From Thermoanaerobaculia bacterium (lineage in GTDB: Bacteria; Acidobacteriota; Thermoanaerobaculia; Gp7-AA8), in contig JADGNY010000001.1 of NCBI GenBank assembly GCA_017883235.1, positions 1 to 64,000 on the forward strand: a DNA stretch of 64,000 nucleotides. Reading direction: 5' to 3'. The first letter of the stretch is position 1. Each line of letters begins with the position of its first letter. The notes below the pieces were generated by a model. The model was not told where the DNA came from. It worked only from the letters and a program-made list of their open reading frames with translations, and made no database searches. Made by a program: the position numbers and the translations under genes. Below are positions 10,064 to 18,281 of the stretch, in pieces.

Positions 10064-10618
10064 CTAATCGCTGAAGATGCGTTGCAGATGGATCTCGAGA
10101 GTCGGGAAGAGTGGAGACGTGAGCGTGTCGTTTTCCGATAGCTCGGCGGCTCGCTCGTAACGTCCCGCGGCGTTGCGGCGGAACACGCGAACGATGTCAC
10201 GAGCGGGATCGACGATCCAATACTCCCCGACGCCTGTCCGCTCGTAGAGCGCGTGCTTGGTGACCTCGTCGTATTTCTTGTTGGACGAGAGGATCTCGAT
10301 CAGGAGCTCGGGAGCGCCCTGAATGTTGTTCAGGGTCACGATCTCGCGCCGCTCGTTGCTGATGAACATCAGGTCAGGCTCGACCACATCGTTCTGCGAA
10401 AGGACGATGTCCAGCGGAGCGAAGAAGAGCTGACCGAGCGGATGGTCTTCGAGGTATTTCCCGATCGCAAGAACGAAACGATACGAAATGCGTTGGTGCC
10501 GCGTGATCGGCGACGCGTTCACGTAATGCTCCCCATCGATGATCTCGTGGCGGAGACCGTCCTCGGGCAGGAGGAGCAAATCCTCATAGGTCCATTTTGT
10601 CGACGTCACGGACGACAT
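10064..10618 (-). CDS. Uma2 family PD-(D/E)XK-like protein
   Basis: The 184-residue protein has the typical Uma2 (DUF820) layout: YEDLLLLPEDGLRHEIIDGE at the N-terminus, then VVEPDLMFISNER, GAPELLIEILS and the C-terminal KHALYERTGVGEYWIVDP. These are the acidic and Lys/Tyr positions of the PD-(D/E)XK nuclease-like fold. Uma2 proteins are abundant in cyanobacteria and other phyla, but their role is uncertain. The start lies 10 bp after the treY stop on the same strand, so it is probably cotranscribed with treY by position only. Confidence 0.85.
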   Translation of the reverse strand: MSSVTSTKWTYEDLLLLPEDGLRHEIIDGEHYVNASPITRHQRISYRFVLAIGKYLEDHPLGQLFFAPLDIVLSQNDVVEPDLMFISNERREIVTLNNIQGAPELLIEILSSNKKYDEVTKHALYERTGVGEYWIVDPARDIVRVFRRNAAGRYERAAELSENDTLTSPLFPTLEIHLQRIFSD

Positions 10619-10628
10619 GCACGAAATT

Positions 10629-13388
10629 CTACGCCTTCTCCAGTACTGCTAAGGGAAACCTCTCGAAAAGACGACGGATGGCGATCCCGTGGCCATCGTG
10701 ATTCTCCTCGGTGAAGAGGTCGCGCCACCTGCCGGACACGCCCAGCGACGCGTCGCCCCACACATCACCGATTGGAAGAGCACCTGGCTTGACAAGGCTG
10801 GCTATGAGCCGCGGGACTGCGACCAACACCGCGTCGCCCTCGTGACGCCGAACGAACGCGCAGATGTTCGGGGCGGCATCGAGCGGCTCGTAAGTGCCAT
10901 CGCCGAAGAGGTCCACGTGACGCGCTCGCAGCTCCAACAGCTTCCAGGTGACGAACATCTTGATCCGTCCGTCGTGCCAGCGGCGCAGGAGCGTATCGAC
11001 GGAGACGGTCTTCATCTTCTTGAGCATCGCGGCGCGGTGCTGGTAGTCGACGGGACGGCGATTGTCGGGATCGACGAGACTGAAATCCCACAGCTCGCTC
11101 CCCTGGTAGAAGTCGGGCGCGCCGGGCGCGGTCGCTTTGAGCACGACCTGCGCGAGGGAATTGAGGAAACCATAGAAGGCGACCGGCTTCTGAAAGCGGG
11201 TCAGATCGGCGCAGAACTTCGGATCGCTGAGGAGGGCGTCGGCGAAGGACAGCAGCCCCTCCTCGTACTCCGGATTCGGCGCGATCCAGCTCGTATGGGT
11301 CTTGGCCTCGCGAGCGGCCTTCTCCAGGTAATGCCTCAGACGGTCACGGACCGAGGGTAATTCCGCGTTGTCGAGCGGCCACATACCGATGAGCGTCTCG
11401 TAGACGAGCAGCTCCGTATTGCGATCGCCGATTCCGTGCCGTTTCGACCAGCGGAGCACCTGCCGTTCCCATCGCGCAGCGATCTCGGAAAGGACGTTGA
11501 TCCGGGCGCGGATGTCCTCGCTCCGTTTCGTATCGTGCGTCGACGTGGCGTTCATCGTATGCGGCCAGTGACGCTGCATCCGCAAGCCATGCTCGTGGAA
11601 CTCGGTGAGGCCGTCAAATGTTTCGCGTCCCGGATTGCCGCCGACCTCGTTGAGCGAGATCAGTCGGTTGTAGTTGTAGAAGGCGGTGTCCTCGACGCCC
11701 TTGGCCATCACCCGGCCGGTGAACTGCTGCCAGCGCATGACGAAGGCCAGCCAATGCTCGTGTTCCGAGGAGACGTATGGCGGCGGATCGACGAGAAGAA
11801 CGCGTTCGAGGAAGGTGAAGAGCCGCTCATCGAGCGCCGATCCGGCGCGGCGCCGTGCCTCCGCGACCGCGGCACGGATCGATTGCGCATCGGCGTCACC
11901 GATCGCTCCCTCGCGAATATACGTTCGGTAGACGCACATACAGGCCGTCACCTCGGTGAGTGCCGCGGTGAGATCGACCGGCGCGAAGTCGCGCGCGTTC
12001 CGGTCCGGCATGGCCACGGCACCCAGTTGCTTACCGAGCGCGCGCATCTCGCCGGAGAAGAGCTCGTGGATGATCTGTTTCTTTCGCGCGTAGCAGATGT
12101 CGTCGAATGTCTCGTTCACACCTGTGAAGCCTCGGTAGAAACGATCGAGCTGTTGCAAGCCCTTCGGATCGACGAAAAGCGCGTTGGCGGAGTCGAGGAA
12201 GTCGTAGCCGGTCGTACCGCTGACCGGGAAGTCGACCGGCAGCTCCTCGCCATGCTCCAGGATCTTCTCCAGGACGATGTAGAAACTCCTGTCATCCGAG
12301 GCATGACCACGGGAGTCGGGGGTCGGGGTTCGGAGAGAAGAGTCTCCGACGCCCGACCCCCGGTCCCCGACTCCCGTCAGGCGCAACTGCATCTTGCGCA
12401 GGTAGCCGGCCGGATCGTGGAGGCCGTCGATGTGATCGATACGCAGCCCGGTCACTTTCCCTTCCGCGATCAGCTCGAACGTACGCCGGTTCTGCGCCTC
12501 GAACACTTCCGCGTTCTCGACGCGGACGCCGACGAGATCGGTAACGTCGAAAAACCGGCGGTAGTTGATCTTCTTGCTGGCGATTCGCCAGTAAGCGAGC
12601 CGGTACCACTGCGCGTCGAGGATGGCATCGAGCAAGTTGAAACTCGCGGCCTCGCCGGGAACGCCATTGATTCGCGCGATGACGGCGTTCAATGCATCGC
12701 GAAAGGTGACGTCCTGCTCGTAGATGCGCCAGAGTGTTTCCTTGAGGAACCTGCTGTTCGAGACCGTGTCGGCGTCATCGGCCAGTTCGCGCAGTTCCAT
12801 GGCAACGCCCTCGGGGGGCAGCGAGGCGATGATCTCGTGAAGAATCGCTCCGTACGTCTCAGGCGCGAGTGGCAGGCGCGTGTCGTAGTAGGTGAAGAAG
12901 AAGCCGTCGGCATCGAAATGAAGCTTGATCTCCTGCGATTCGAGCGCCTCGCCGTACGGCTTGCCGAGGATCGGGAGCAGAACTTTGAAGGACGTCTGGT
13001 CGGACGTCGTCACGGACATCCAGGCGGTGTCGAAGTAGTACCGGAACCGCGAGTGCTCGCCATTTTCGAGAACGCTCATCCACCATGCGTTCTCGTGGGT
13101 GGCGGCCATGTGATTCGGAACGATGTCGAGCAATAGGCCCATCTGGTGTCGTTGCAGCTCAGCGTGAAGGGCGTTGAAATCGTCCTCCGTTCCCAACTCC
13201 GGATTGAGCGCGCCGGCATCGACGATGTCGTATCCATGCGCGCTCCCTTTGCGCGCGCGAAAGATCGGCGAGGCGTAGACGTCGCTGATGCCGAGCTCGG
13301 CAAGATAGGGAACGATCGCCCGCGCGTCGGCGAAGGTGAAGCCGGCATTGAACTGGAGGCGATACGTGGCTCTCGGGACGCGGTACAT
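10629..13388 (-). CDS. treY: Malto-oligosyltrehalose synthase
   Basis: This GH13_26 enzyme converts the reducing end of a maltodextrin into an alpha,alpha-1,1-linked trehalosyl end. The 919-residue protein begins with YRLQFNAGFTFADARAIVPY and DVYASPIFRARKGSAHGYD, typical of TreY. VTGLRIDHIDGLHDPAGYL carries the nucleophile Asp, and NATSTHDTKRSEDIRAR and a YQGSELWDFSLVDPDNRRP block follow. TreZ, which normally releases trehalose, is not in the window. An in-frame palindromic repeat (12311-12375) adds ~22 residues of low complexity between a helix and the strand FYIVLEKILE. It is divergent from gluQ and convergent with malQ. Confidence 0.94.
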   Translation of the reverse strand: MYRVPRATYRLQFNAGFTFADARAIVPYLAELGISDVYASPIFRARKGSAHGYDIVDAGALNPELGTEDDFNALHAELQRHQMGLLLDIVPNHMAATHENAWWMSVLENGEHSRFRYYFDTAWMSVTTSDQTSFKVLLPILGKPYGEALESQEIKLHFDADGFFFTYYDTRLPLAPETYGAILHEIIASLPPEGVAMELRELADDADTVSNSRFLKETLWRIYEQDVTFRDALNAVIARINGVPGEAASFNLLDAILDAQWYRLAYWRIASKKINYRRFFDVTDLVGVRVENAEVFEAQNRRTFELIAEGKVTGLRIDHIDGLHDPAGYLRKMQLRLTGVGDRGSGVGDSSLRTPTPDSRGHASDDRSFYIVLEKILEHGEELPVDFPVSGTTGYDFLDSANALFVDPKGLQQLDRFYRGFTGVNETFDDICYARKKQIIHELFSGEMRALGKQLGAVAMPDRNARDFAPVDLTAALTEVTACMCVYRTYIREGAIGDADAQSIRAAVAEARRRAGSALDERLFTFLERVLLVDPPPYVSSEHEHWLAFVMRWQQFTGRVMAKGVEDTAFYNYNRLISLNEVGGNPGRETFDGLTEFHEHGLRMQRHWPHTMNATSTHDTKRSEDIRARINVLSEIAARWERQVLRWSKRHGIGDRNTELLVYETLIGMWPLDNAELPSVRDRLRHYLEKAAREAKTHTSWIAPNPEYEEGLLSFADALLSDPKFCADLTRFQKPVAFYGFLNSLAQVVLKATAPGAPDFYQGSELWDFSLVDPDNRRPVDYQHRAAMLKKMKTVSVDTLLRRWHDGRIKMFVTWKLLELRARHVDLFGDGTYEPLDAAPNICAFVRRHEGDAVLVAVPRLIASLVKPGALPIGDVWGDASLGVSGRWRDLFTEENHDGHGIAIRRLFERFPLAVLEKA
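12311..12375. repeat. Palindromic repeat inserted in frame within treY
   Basis: A 65-bp near-perfect inverted repeat begins GGGAGTCGGGGGTCGGGG and ends with its complement CCCCGACTCCC, with an imperfect centre. It keeps the treY frame open and encodes a glycine/serine/proline-rich segment (TGVGDRGSGVGDS and following) absent from ordinary TreY sequences as I know them. It falls in a surface-loop position before FYIVLEKILE. It resembles in-frame palindromic elements such as those described in Rickettsia. Confidence 0.8.
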
Positions 13389-13447
13389 GTGCGAGCTGAG
13401 CAGTTGCGAAAGGAGTGCCGAGGTGTTTGAAGGGCTACCATCGCGCT

Positions 13448-14311
13448 GTGAAACCGACCGGGCGCTTCGCCCCCTCCCCGACCGGTCCTCTGCACCTCGG
13501 CAGTCTCGTCGCCGCGGTGGGATCGTGGCTGTTCGCGCGACGCGCCGGCGGCCGCTGGCTGGTGCGCATGGAGGATCTCGACACGCCGCGCGTCGTGCCG
13601 GGCTCCGCGGACGAGATTCTTCGCGCGCTCGAGCGATACGGCCTGACCTGGGATGGCGACGTCGTCTATCAGTCGCAGCGCATCGCGTTGTACGACGATG
13701 CGCTCACCACCCTGCGTGCAAGAAGTCTGCTCTACGACTGCGCCTGCTCGCGCGCCGATCTGCAGCGGGCCGCCTCGGCGCCTGTCGGACGCGAACCGGT
13801 CTACCCAGGGACCTGCCGTCTTGGTCTGCCTCCTGGCCGCGCGGCACGAGCGGTTCGCTTTCGCGTCCCGAAGACCATCATCGCTTTCGACGACATGGTT
13901 CTCGGACACATCGAAGAGGATGTTTTCGAGACCACCGGCGACTTCGTCGTCCGCCGCGCGGATGGCGTTTACGCCTATCAGCTCGCCGTGGTCGTCGATG
14001 ATGCGGCGCAGGGGATTACACAGGTTGTCCGCGGCGCCGATCTGCTGACATCGACCGCGCGCCAGATCGCGCTGCAACGCGCGCTCGATTTACCCACGCC
14101 GTCGTATGCCCATCTGCCGATGGTCGTGAATGCCGACGGCAGCAAGCTAGGCAAACGGGATGGGGCGTTGCCGCTGCCGGCCCTCGATGAGAAAAAAGTG
14201 GCCGAGACCCTGGCGTTCGCGCTGCGGTTCCTCGGAGTCGATGTTGCTCCCGACACTCCGAAGCGAATGCTTGGCGAAGCCCTGGGAGCGCGGGCGTCCC
14301 GCCAGCGCTAG
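13448..14311 (+). CDS. gluQ: Glutamyl-Q tRNA(Asp) synthetase
   Basis: GluQ is a paralogue of the GluRS catalytic domain that lacks the anticodon-binding part; it attaches glutamate to queuosine in tRNA-Asp. The 287-residue length fits. GRFAPSPTGPLHLGSLVAAV is the HIGH-region signature, CAC...YPGTC supplies zinc-ligand cysteines, and KLGKRDGALPL is the KMSKS-region equivalent. GTG 13448 is preferred because family proteins start just before RFAPSPTG; an in-frame GTG at 13415 would add 11 unrelated residues. The last ~10 codons (ALGARASRQR) and the TAG stop are made of repeat sequence, so the native C-terminus was probably replaced. Confidence 0.92.
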   Translation: MKPTGRFAPSPTGPLHLGSLVAAVGSWLFARRAGGRWLVRMEDLDTPRVVPGSADEILRALERYGLTWDGDVVYQSQRIALYDDALTTLRARSLLYDCACSRADLQRAASAPVGREPVYPGTCRLGLPPGRAARAVRFRVPKTIIAFDDMVLGHIEEDVFETTGDFVVRRADGVYAYQLAVVVDDAAQGITQVVRGADLLTSTARQIALQRALDLPTPSYAHLPMVVNADGSKLGKRDGALPLPALDEKKVAETLAFALRFLGVDVAPDTPKRMLGEALGARASRQR

Positions 14312-14360
14312 GCCGGCACGGCCGGCGGCGCTGGTTGCCCAAGGCTCGGCCACCATCTCC
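14282..14360. repeat. Compound repeat at gluQ 3' end (CTGGGAGCGCGGGCGTC + TAGGCCGGCACGG families)
   Basis: Two repeat families abut here. CTGGGAGCGCGGGCGTC (14282 on) matches in reverse the block at 17032-17074. The second family, starting TAGGCCGGCACGGCCGGC and containing GCTGGTTGCCCAAGGCTCG, recurs at 15271-15350, 18165-18215 and 25126-25175, always in the same orientation. The TAG at its start is the gluQ stop codon. Confidence 0.8.
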
Positions 14361-14426
14361 GCTTGATCGTTCCGCCGCGCAGACTCCTAGAAGCTCGCAT
14401 ATAGGAACCGATCGCGCGAGATCCAA

Positions 14427-14610
14427 GCACAGACAAGAGTGTCTGTGCCATGCCACATTGGTCCTGCCAAGCTCCGGCACAGACAAGAGTGTCTGTGCCA
14501 CATTAGTCCTCGCTTGTGGCCTCAGGCCTCGCGGCTCGCCAATGTGGCACGGCACAGACTTGTTGGCCAAAGCAGCGGCCAATGTGGCACAGACACTCTT
14601 GTCTGTGCCC
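14427..14610. repeat. Cluster of GGCACAGAC...GTCTGTGCC palindromes
   Basis: GCACAGACAAGAGTGTCTGT and close variants occur three times, at about 14427-14449, 14479-14502 and, inverted, 14586-14609. Pieces of CCACATT / AATGTGG lie between them. The 401-bp gap between gluQ and the GNAT gene holds only this cluster, the repeat to its left and a GCGCGGGCGAGACGCCCGCG hairpin at 14679-14710. I see no credible gene in it. Confidence 0.8.
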
Positions 14611-14712
14611 GGCGGCGAAGCCGCGCATTCGCCGACTGAAACCAAGGCTGAAACCAGGGGCTACGGCCAAACTCAAAAGCGCGGGCGAGACGCCCGCGCC
14701 CCCAGGGGGGGA

Positions 14713-15249
14713 TCACAACTTCAGCAGCAGCTTGGTCATGTCGTGCTGGTTGCCGTCGGGGTCGGTGCCGTAGCCCGGCATGACGTAGGGTTGGAAGCCG
14801 AGGTTCTGCAACGTCGTCACGGCATCGGCTTCGAGGTCGGAGATCAGCATCGCGCTCAGATGACGCAGGCCGTTCTCGCGTGCGATGCCGATGAACAGAT
14901 TGACGAGCAGCGTACCGAGGCCGACGCCGCGGAAGGCAGGATCGATCATCCACTTGATACGTCCCGACAAGCGCAGCGGACCGCCATCGCGCCGATGGAG
15001 CGTGGCGTCGGCCACGATGCGATTCCCGTCGAGCGCCAGCAGCGGGAAGACCTTCGCGTAATCGATATCGCGGCCCCATTGCTCGATCAGAGAACGGTTG
15101 CCGATCGGGTCCCATGCGAAGCGGCGATAGGCGATTGGCAGGTGCTGGAAAAACTCATACAACGCATCGACGTCCTTCTCGGCGAAGGGACGGAGGAGAA
15201 CTTTGCGGCCGTCGCGCAGGACGGCCTCCTGCGGATAGCGGTGCGGCAT
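14713..15249 (-). CDS. GNAT family N-acetyltransferase
   Basis: The 178-residue protein has a GNAT fold. An N-terminal LRPFAEKDVDALYEFFQ segment precedes the acetyl-CoA binding motif A region DPAFRGVGLGTLLVNLFIGI (R-x-x-G-x-G/A), and RENGLRHLSAMLISDLEADA leads to the motif-B helix TTLQNLGFQPY. The sequence resembles stand-alone GNAT domains and the acetyltransferase domain fused to acyl-CoA synthetases, but no synthetase is adjacent. The substrate is unknown. Repeats flank both ends. Confidence 0.85.
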   Translation of the reverse strand: MPHRYPQEAVLRDGRKVLLRPFAEKDVDALYEFFQHLPIAYRRFAWDPIGNRSLIEQWGRDIDYAKVFPLLALDGNRIVADATLHRRDGGPLRLSGRIKWMIDPAFRGVGLGTLLVNLFIGIARENGLRHLSAMLISDLEADAVTTLQNLGFQPYVMPGYGTDPDGNQHDMTKLLLKL

Positions 15250-15270
15250 GGGCGAACGATATCAGATCAG

Positions 15271-15350
15271 GCGAGGCCGGCACGGCCGGCTGCGCTGGTT
15301 GCCCAAGGCTCGCCACCGTCCTCGCTCCATCATTCTGCCGCGCAGACTTC
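15271..15350. repeat. AGGCCGGCACGG family repeat copy
   Basis: This is a second copy of the family found after gluQ: AGGCCGGCACGGCCGGCTGC followed by GCTGGTTGCCCAAGGCTCG, then a tail with TCTGCCGCGCAGACTTCTAG, similar to the tail at about 14370-14392. It lies upstream of the GNAT gene in a gap of 158 bp that otherwise shows nothing. Confidence 0.8.
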
Positions 15351-15407
15351 TAGCTCCGCCGGGTCTCCGACGTGGATCAGGCATCCATATCGATACAACT
15401 TCGCCGG

Positions 15408-16091
15408 TCATCGATTCGCCTCCGCCCGCTGTTTGATGGCCTCCAGCCAGCTCCGGCGAATGATGCCACTGCCCGGACGGACGATGCGCCAATAGACGGT
15501 GAAAACGCGTCGCGCCGCGTCCGTGCTTGCGAAAACGCGCGTCTCCGTCGTCAGCCGCCCATCGGGCTCGACGCGAAAGTTCATCACCGCAAAGGTCTGC
15601 GGCGCCACGCGCGTACCGAAAACCAGCTCGCGTGGGGCGTCGTCGGCCAGGATGCGAAACCCGCTTCCGGTAGCGACGTCGAGAATCGGCTTCGCGTCCG
15701 GGGCGTGCATGATGCTTTCCCTCTCGCGGCACCTGCCCATGCAGCGAATCGTGGTGAGGATCTTGAAGAAGCGAATCTCGCCCGCGGTGACTTGCCGGAT
15801 CGCCGAGAAGATCCGCTCGGGCGATGCGGCGATCCGGATCTCGTGCCGTTCCTCGAACTGCCACCGCGGCATGATCCCGTCCAGGCGGGAGGCAGCGTTG
15901 TCCACTCGCCGTTCAGGGACCGGCCAGCAAACGGCGATCAGCACCAAGGCGATGCCGGCGGCGAACAATGCAACCCCTCGCCGCCTCTGCCGACGGAACA
16001 ACATCGCCGCCACGCCGGCCACGACTGCAGCGGCACCGCAGTAGAGCAATACGGAGAGGAACATCGACGACGAGTTTAGCCGCTCGTTCAC
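15408..16091 (-). CDS. SRPBCC-like membrane-anchored protein
   Basis: The 227-residue protein has two hydrophobic segments near the N-terminus (around FLSVLLYCGAAAVVAGVAAM and ALFAAGIALVLIAVCW). A soluble domain of ~150 residues follows, reading FEERHEIRIAASPERIFSAI then RVEPDGRLTTETRVFASTD. That is the usual pattern of START/SRPBCC-type folds, which bind hydrophobic ligands. This is a fold guess from sequence style; the ligand is unknown. The GTG start overlaps the stop of the upstream beta-helix gene (GTGA), so the two are translationally coupled. Confidence 0.65.
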   Translation of the reverse strand: MNERLNSSSMFLSVLLYCGAAAVVAGVAAMLFRRQRRRGVALFAAGIALVLIAVCWPVPERRVDNAASRLDGIMPRWQFEERHEIRIAASPERIFSAIRQVTAGEIRFFKILTTIRCMGRCRERESIMHAPDAKPILDVATGSGFRILADDAPRELVFGTRVAPQTFAVMNFRVEPDGRLTTETRVFASTDAARRVFTVYWRIVRPGSGIIRRSWLEAIKQRAEANR

Positions 16092-16909
16092 TCCCCGGCG
16101 CGGTCGTCGGGGTGGTTCTGACGAACGGCCGTATTGCCGTGTATAGCGACGTTGGCCGCGTCGCCGCTGACGAAGATCCCCCCGCCGCGCACCATCGGAC
16201 CGCCGTTGCCGGTGATCACGCTTCCGCCAACCTGAGTATCAATCGAATTCCGGAGATAGATGCCTCCCCCTTCGCATTCCGCTCCGTGGATGGCGTTGTC
16301 CGTCACGCGGCTGCGCCACATGCGCATGCGGCTCCGTTCGCTCCAGATCCCGCCGCCGCGCACGTCGTGCCGCGCGTACACAGCGTTGAGCTGGATTGAG
16401 CTACCCGCCAGTTCGACCTTACAGTCGTCGAGATAGAGGCCACCCCCACCCGCGATTCCGGCCGAAGGGCACTCCACGGTGTTGCTCGCGACTGTCGATT
16501 TCTGGATCTTCACCGTCGAGCGGCGGCACAACATCCCCGCACCGAACGGCTCTTCCGCGTCATCGCCGATGCGGTTCCCGGCAATCACGCATTCCTGCAG
16601 GCTGAGCGTCGAACCGGAGACGATCATTCCGCGAGCGCGCGCATTGGAACGAATCTCGATTCCACTCAGATGAAGCGCGGAATCCTGCACCGACAACACC
16701 GCGTCGCCACCATTCCCGGCGAGCGTAACGCCGCGCCGCGACAAACGGGAGCTCTGCATGACCAGGTATGGAATCGCGGATACGCGAATGCGCTCGCGAT
16801 AGAGTCCGGGCGAAATCATGATTGTGGTCGGGCGAACGACCGCGTCGACGGCCTCCTGAATCGTTCGAAAGTCCTGCGGGACGAAGAAGACGTCGTAATC
16901 GCCAGCCAT
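16088..16909 (-). CDS. Right-handed parallel beta-helix repeat protein
   Basis: The 273-residue protein starts VPQDFRTIQEAVDAV and ISPGLYRERI, the usual opening of pectin-lyase-fold proteins. About eight coils with SGIEI, SLQECVIAGN, KIQKSTVASN, YLDDCKVEL and GGGIYLRN follow. No signal peptide is evident and no polysaccharide-lyase catalytic residues can be assigned. It is best seen as a pectin-lyase-fold protein of unknown substrate. Its stop overlaps the next gene's GTG. Confidence 0.8.
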   Translation of the reverse strand: MAGDYDVFFVPQDFRTIQEAVDAVVRPTTIMISPGLYRERIRVSAIPYLVMQSSRLSRRGVTLAGNGGDAVLSVQDSALHLSGIEIRSNARARGMIVSGSTLSLQECVIAGNRIGDDAEEPFGAGMLCRRSTVKIQKSTVASNTVECPSAGIAGGGGLYLDDCKVELAGSSIQLNAVYARHDVRGGGIWSERSRMRMWRSRVTDNAIHGAECEGGGIYLRNSIDTQVGGSVITGNGGPMVRGGGIFVSGDAANVAIHGNTAVRQNHPDDRAGE

Positions 16910-17222
16910 GCTCAGGTGAACAGAACGGCGGCGATCCGGTAGAACAACGTGGCGTTCATCAAAGCTCCTTCGATGGAATGGCGTCGTAGGCGTGCTTCAT
17001 CGGGGCATCGTAGCGCACGCATCCCGCTCGACAGCGGGCGAGACGCCTGGCGAGACGCCCGCGCTCCCAGGGGGCATCACATGGAACCTGTTCACTCCTG
17101 AACAGTGGCAAATTCGACGGCGTGGTACGCTGTCGGCTCTTCACCGGAACCGTCCGCCCACACCTGACCCCTCCAATCCCAATTCGTGCTGCCCAAAAGC
17201 CCGCACGCCGAAAGAACACTTG
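16910..17222. other. Intergenic region with repeat and short leader-like frames
   Basis: This 313-bp gap separates the beta-helix gene from the divergent desaturase gene. It contains a GAGACGCC repeat at 17032-17074 (GGGCGAGACGCCTGGCGAGA, ending in a CCCAGGGGG run). On the minus strand a 15-codon frame at 16916-16960 reads MNATLFYRIAAVLFT with AAGGAG before its ATG. It looks like the first codons of a membrane-protein gene that has lost its remainder. Nothing else in the gap is convincing. Confidence 0.4.
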
Positions 17223-18167
17223 ATGACTACGTTTACCACCACTCCTGTCGCCTTTGTACCGAAAGAACGAGCCCTCCGGCCTGTTGATGCTTCGATCCGG
17301 CCTGTTGATGCTTCGATCGTTTCCAGCCTGGGCTCCGAACCATGGAAGAGCGCGTGGTGGAAGACGGCCGATGGAGAACGCCCTACCTTTCTCTACATCA
17401 TGGCCATCCACATCCTGGCCGTTGTCGGACTCATCTTCTTCGCCACGCCCGGCTGGCGGATCATGGTGGCGACGGGTTCGCTCGCCTGGCTCGGCGGACT
17501 CGGCGTCACGGTCTGCTACCACCGCACGCTCGCGCACACGGCGCTCCGGCTGCACCCGGCCGTGAAACATCTGCTCATCTTCTTCGCCATGTTCAACGGT
17601 TCCGGCTCCCCCGATTCGTGGACCGCGAACCACCGGCAACACCATTCGAAGGTCGAGACGTTGGAAGACATCTCCAGCCCTTCGATCGGCGGCTTCTGGT
17701 GGGCTCATCTGCGTTGGCTCTGGCAGGCCGGCAAGATTCCGCTCGACCGCTGGTGCCCCGATCTGGACAAGAGTGAGTACCGCTTCTGGAGACGGATGCA
17801 GGTTCCCCTGCTGGCGGTATCGCTCTTCGGGGGTCTGGCCTTCGGTATCCCGGCATTCTTCTGGCTCGGCCCGATGCGCCTGGTGATGTCGCTTCACGCG
17901 CAGTGCTTCGTCAACAGCATCGCCCACATGCGCGAAGCCCGGGAAGCTGGCGAAGACTCATCGCAGAACGTCGCCTGGCTGGCAGTGCTTCATTTCTTCC
18001 AAGGCGAGAACTGGCACCGCAATCACCACGCGAAGCCCTCCTCGGCCCGCTTCGGATGGAAGTTGTGGCAGATCGACTTCGGCTGGTACGCGATCTGGAT
18101 GCTCGAGCTGGTCGGCCTGGCGACGTCGGTGAAACGGGCGTCGATGCGCGGTCCCTCGGCGATCTAG
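17223..18167 (+). CDS. Fatty acid (acyl-CoA type) desaturase
   Basis: The 314-residue integral membrane di-iron desaturase has the three histidine boxes of the acyl-CoA/acyl-lipid delta-9 family: HRTLAH, HRQHHSK and HRNHHAK. It has four hydrophobic stretches (for example FLYIMAIHILAVVGLIFF). It introduces a cis double bond in fatty acyl chains at the membrane. ATG 17223 precedes a short soluble N-terminus; the longer upstream frame is low-quality sequence. The N-terminus has a 21-bp tandem duplication (RPVDASI twice). The TAG stop is contributed by a repeat of the AGGCYGGCACGG family. Confidence 0.93.
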   Translation: MTTFTTTPVAFVPKERALRPVDASIRPVDASIVSSLGSEPWKSAWWKTADGERPTFLYIMAIHILAVVGLIFFATPGWRIMVATGSLAWLGGLGVTVCYHRTLAHTALRLHPAVKHLLIFFAMFNGSGSPDSWTANHRQHHSKVETLEDISSPSIGGFWWAHLRWLWQAGKIPLDRWCPDLDKSEYRFWRRMQVPLLAVSLFGGLAFGIPAFFWLGPMRLVMSLHAQCFVNSIAHMREAREAGEDSSQNVAWLAVLHFFQGENWHRNHHAKPSSARFGWKLWQIDFGWYAIWMLELVGLATSVKRASMRGPSAI

Positions 18168-18215
18168 GCTGGCACGGCCGGCGGCGCTGGTTGCCCAAGG
18201 CTCGGCCACCATCAC
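18165..18215. repeat. AGGCYGGCACGG family repeat supplying the desaturase stop
   Basis: The copy begins TAGGCTGGCACGGCCGGCGG and continues GCTGGTTGCCCAAGGCTCGG. The opening TAG is the stop codon of the desaturase frame, the same relation as in gluQ. Confidence 0.8.
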
Positions 18216-18226
18216 AGAGGCTCTGT

Positions 18227-18258
<32 letters not shown>

Positions 18259-18281
18259 AAAGCTTTTCGAAACCGTGCCGT

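Noticed and set aside
11436-13136. 566-codon forward frame opposite treY
   Set aside because: treY on the minus strand has all family motifs; the forward frame lacks any.
16992-17222. 77-codon N-terminal extension of the desaturase
   Set aside because: It runs through a repeat and gives low-quality sequence; family members start shortly before the first membrane segment.
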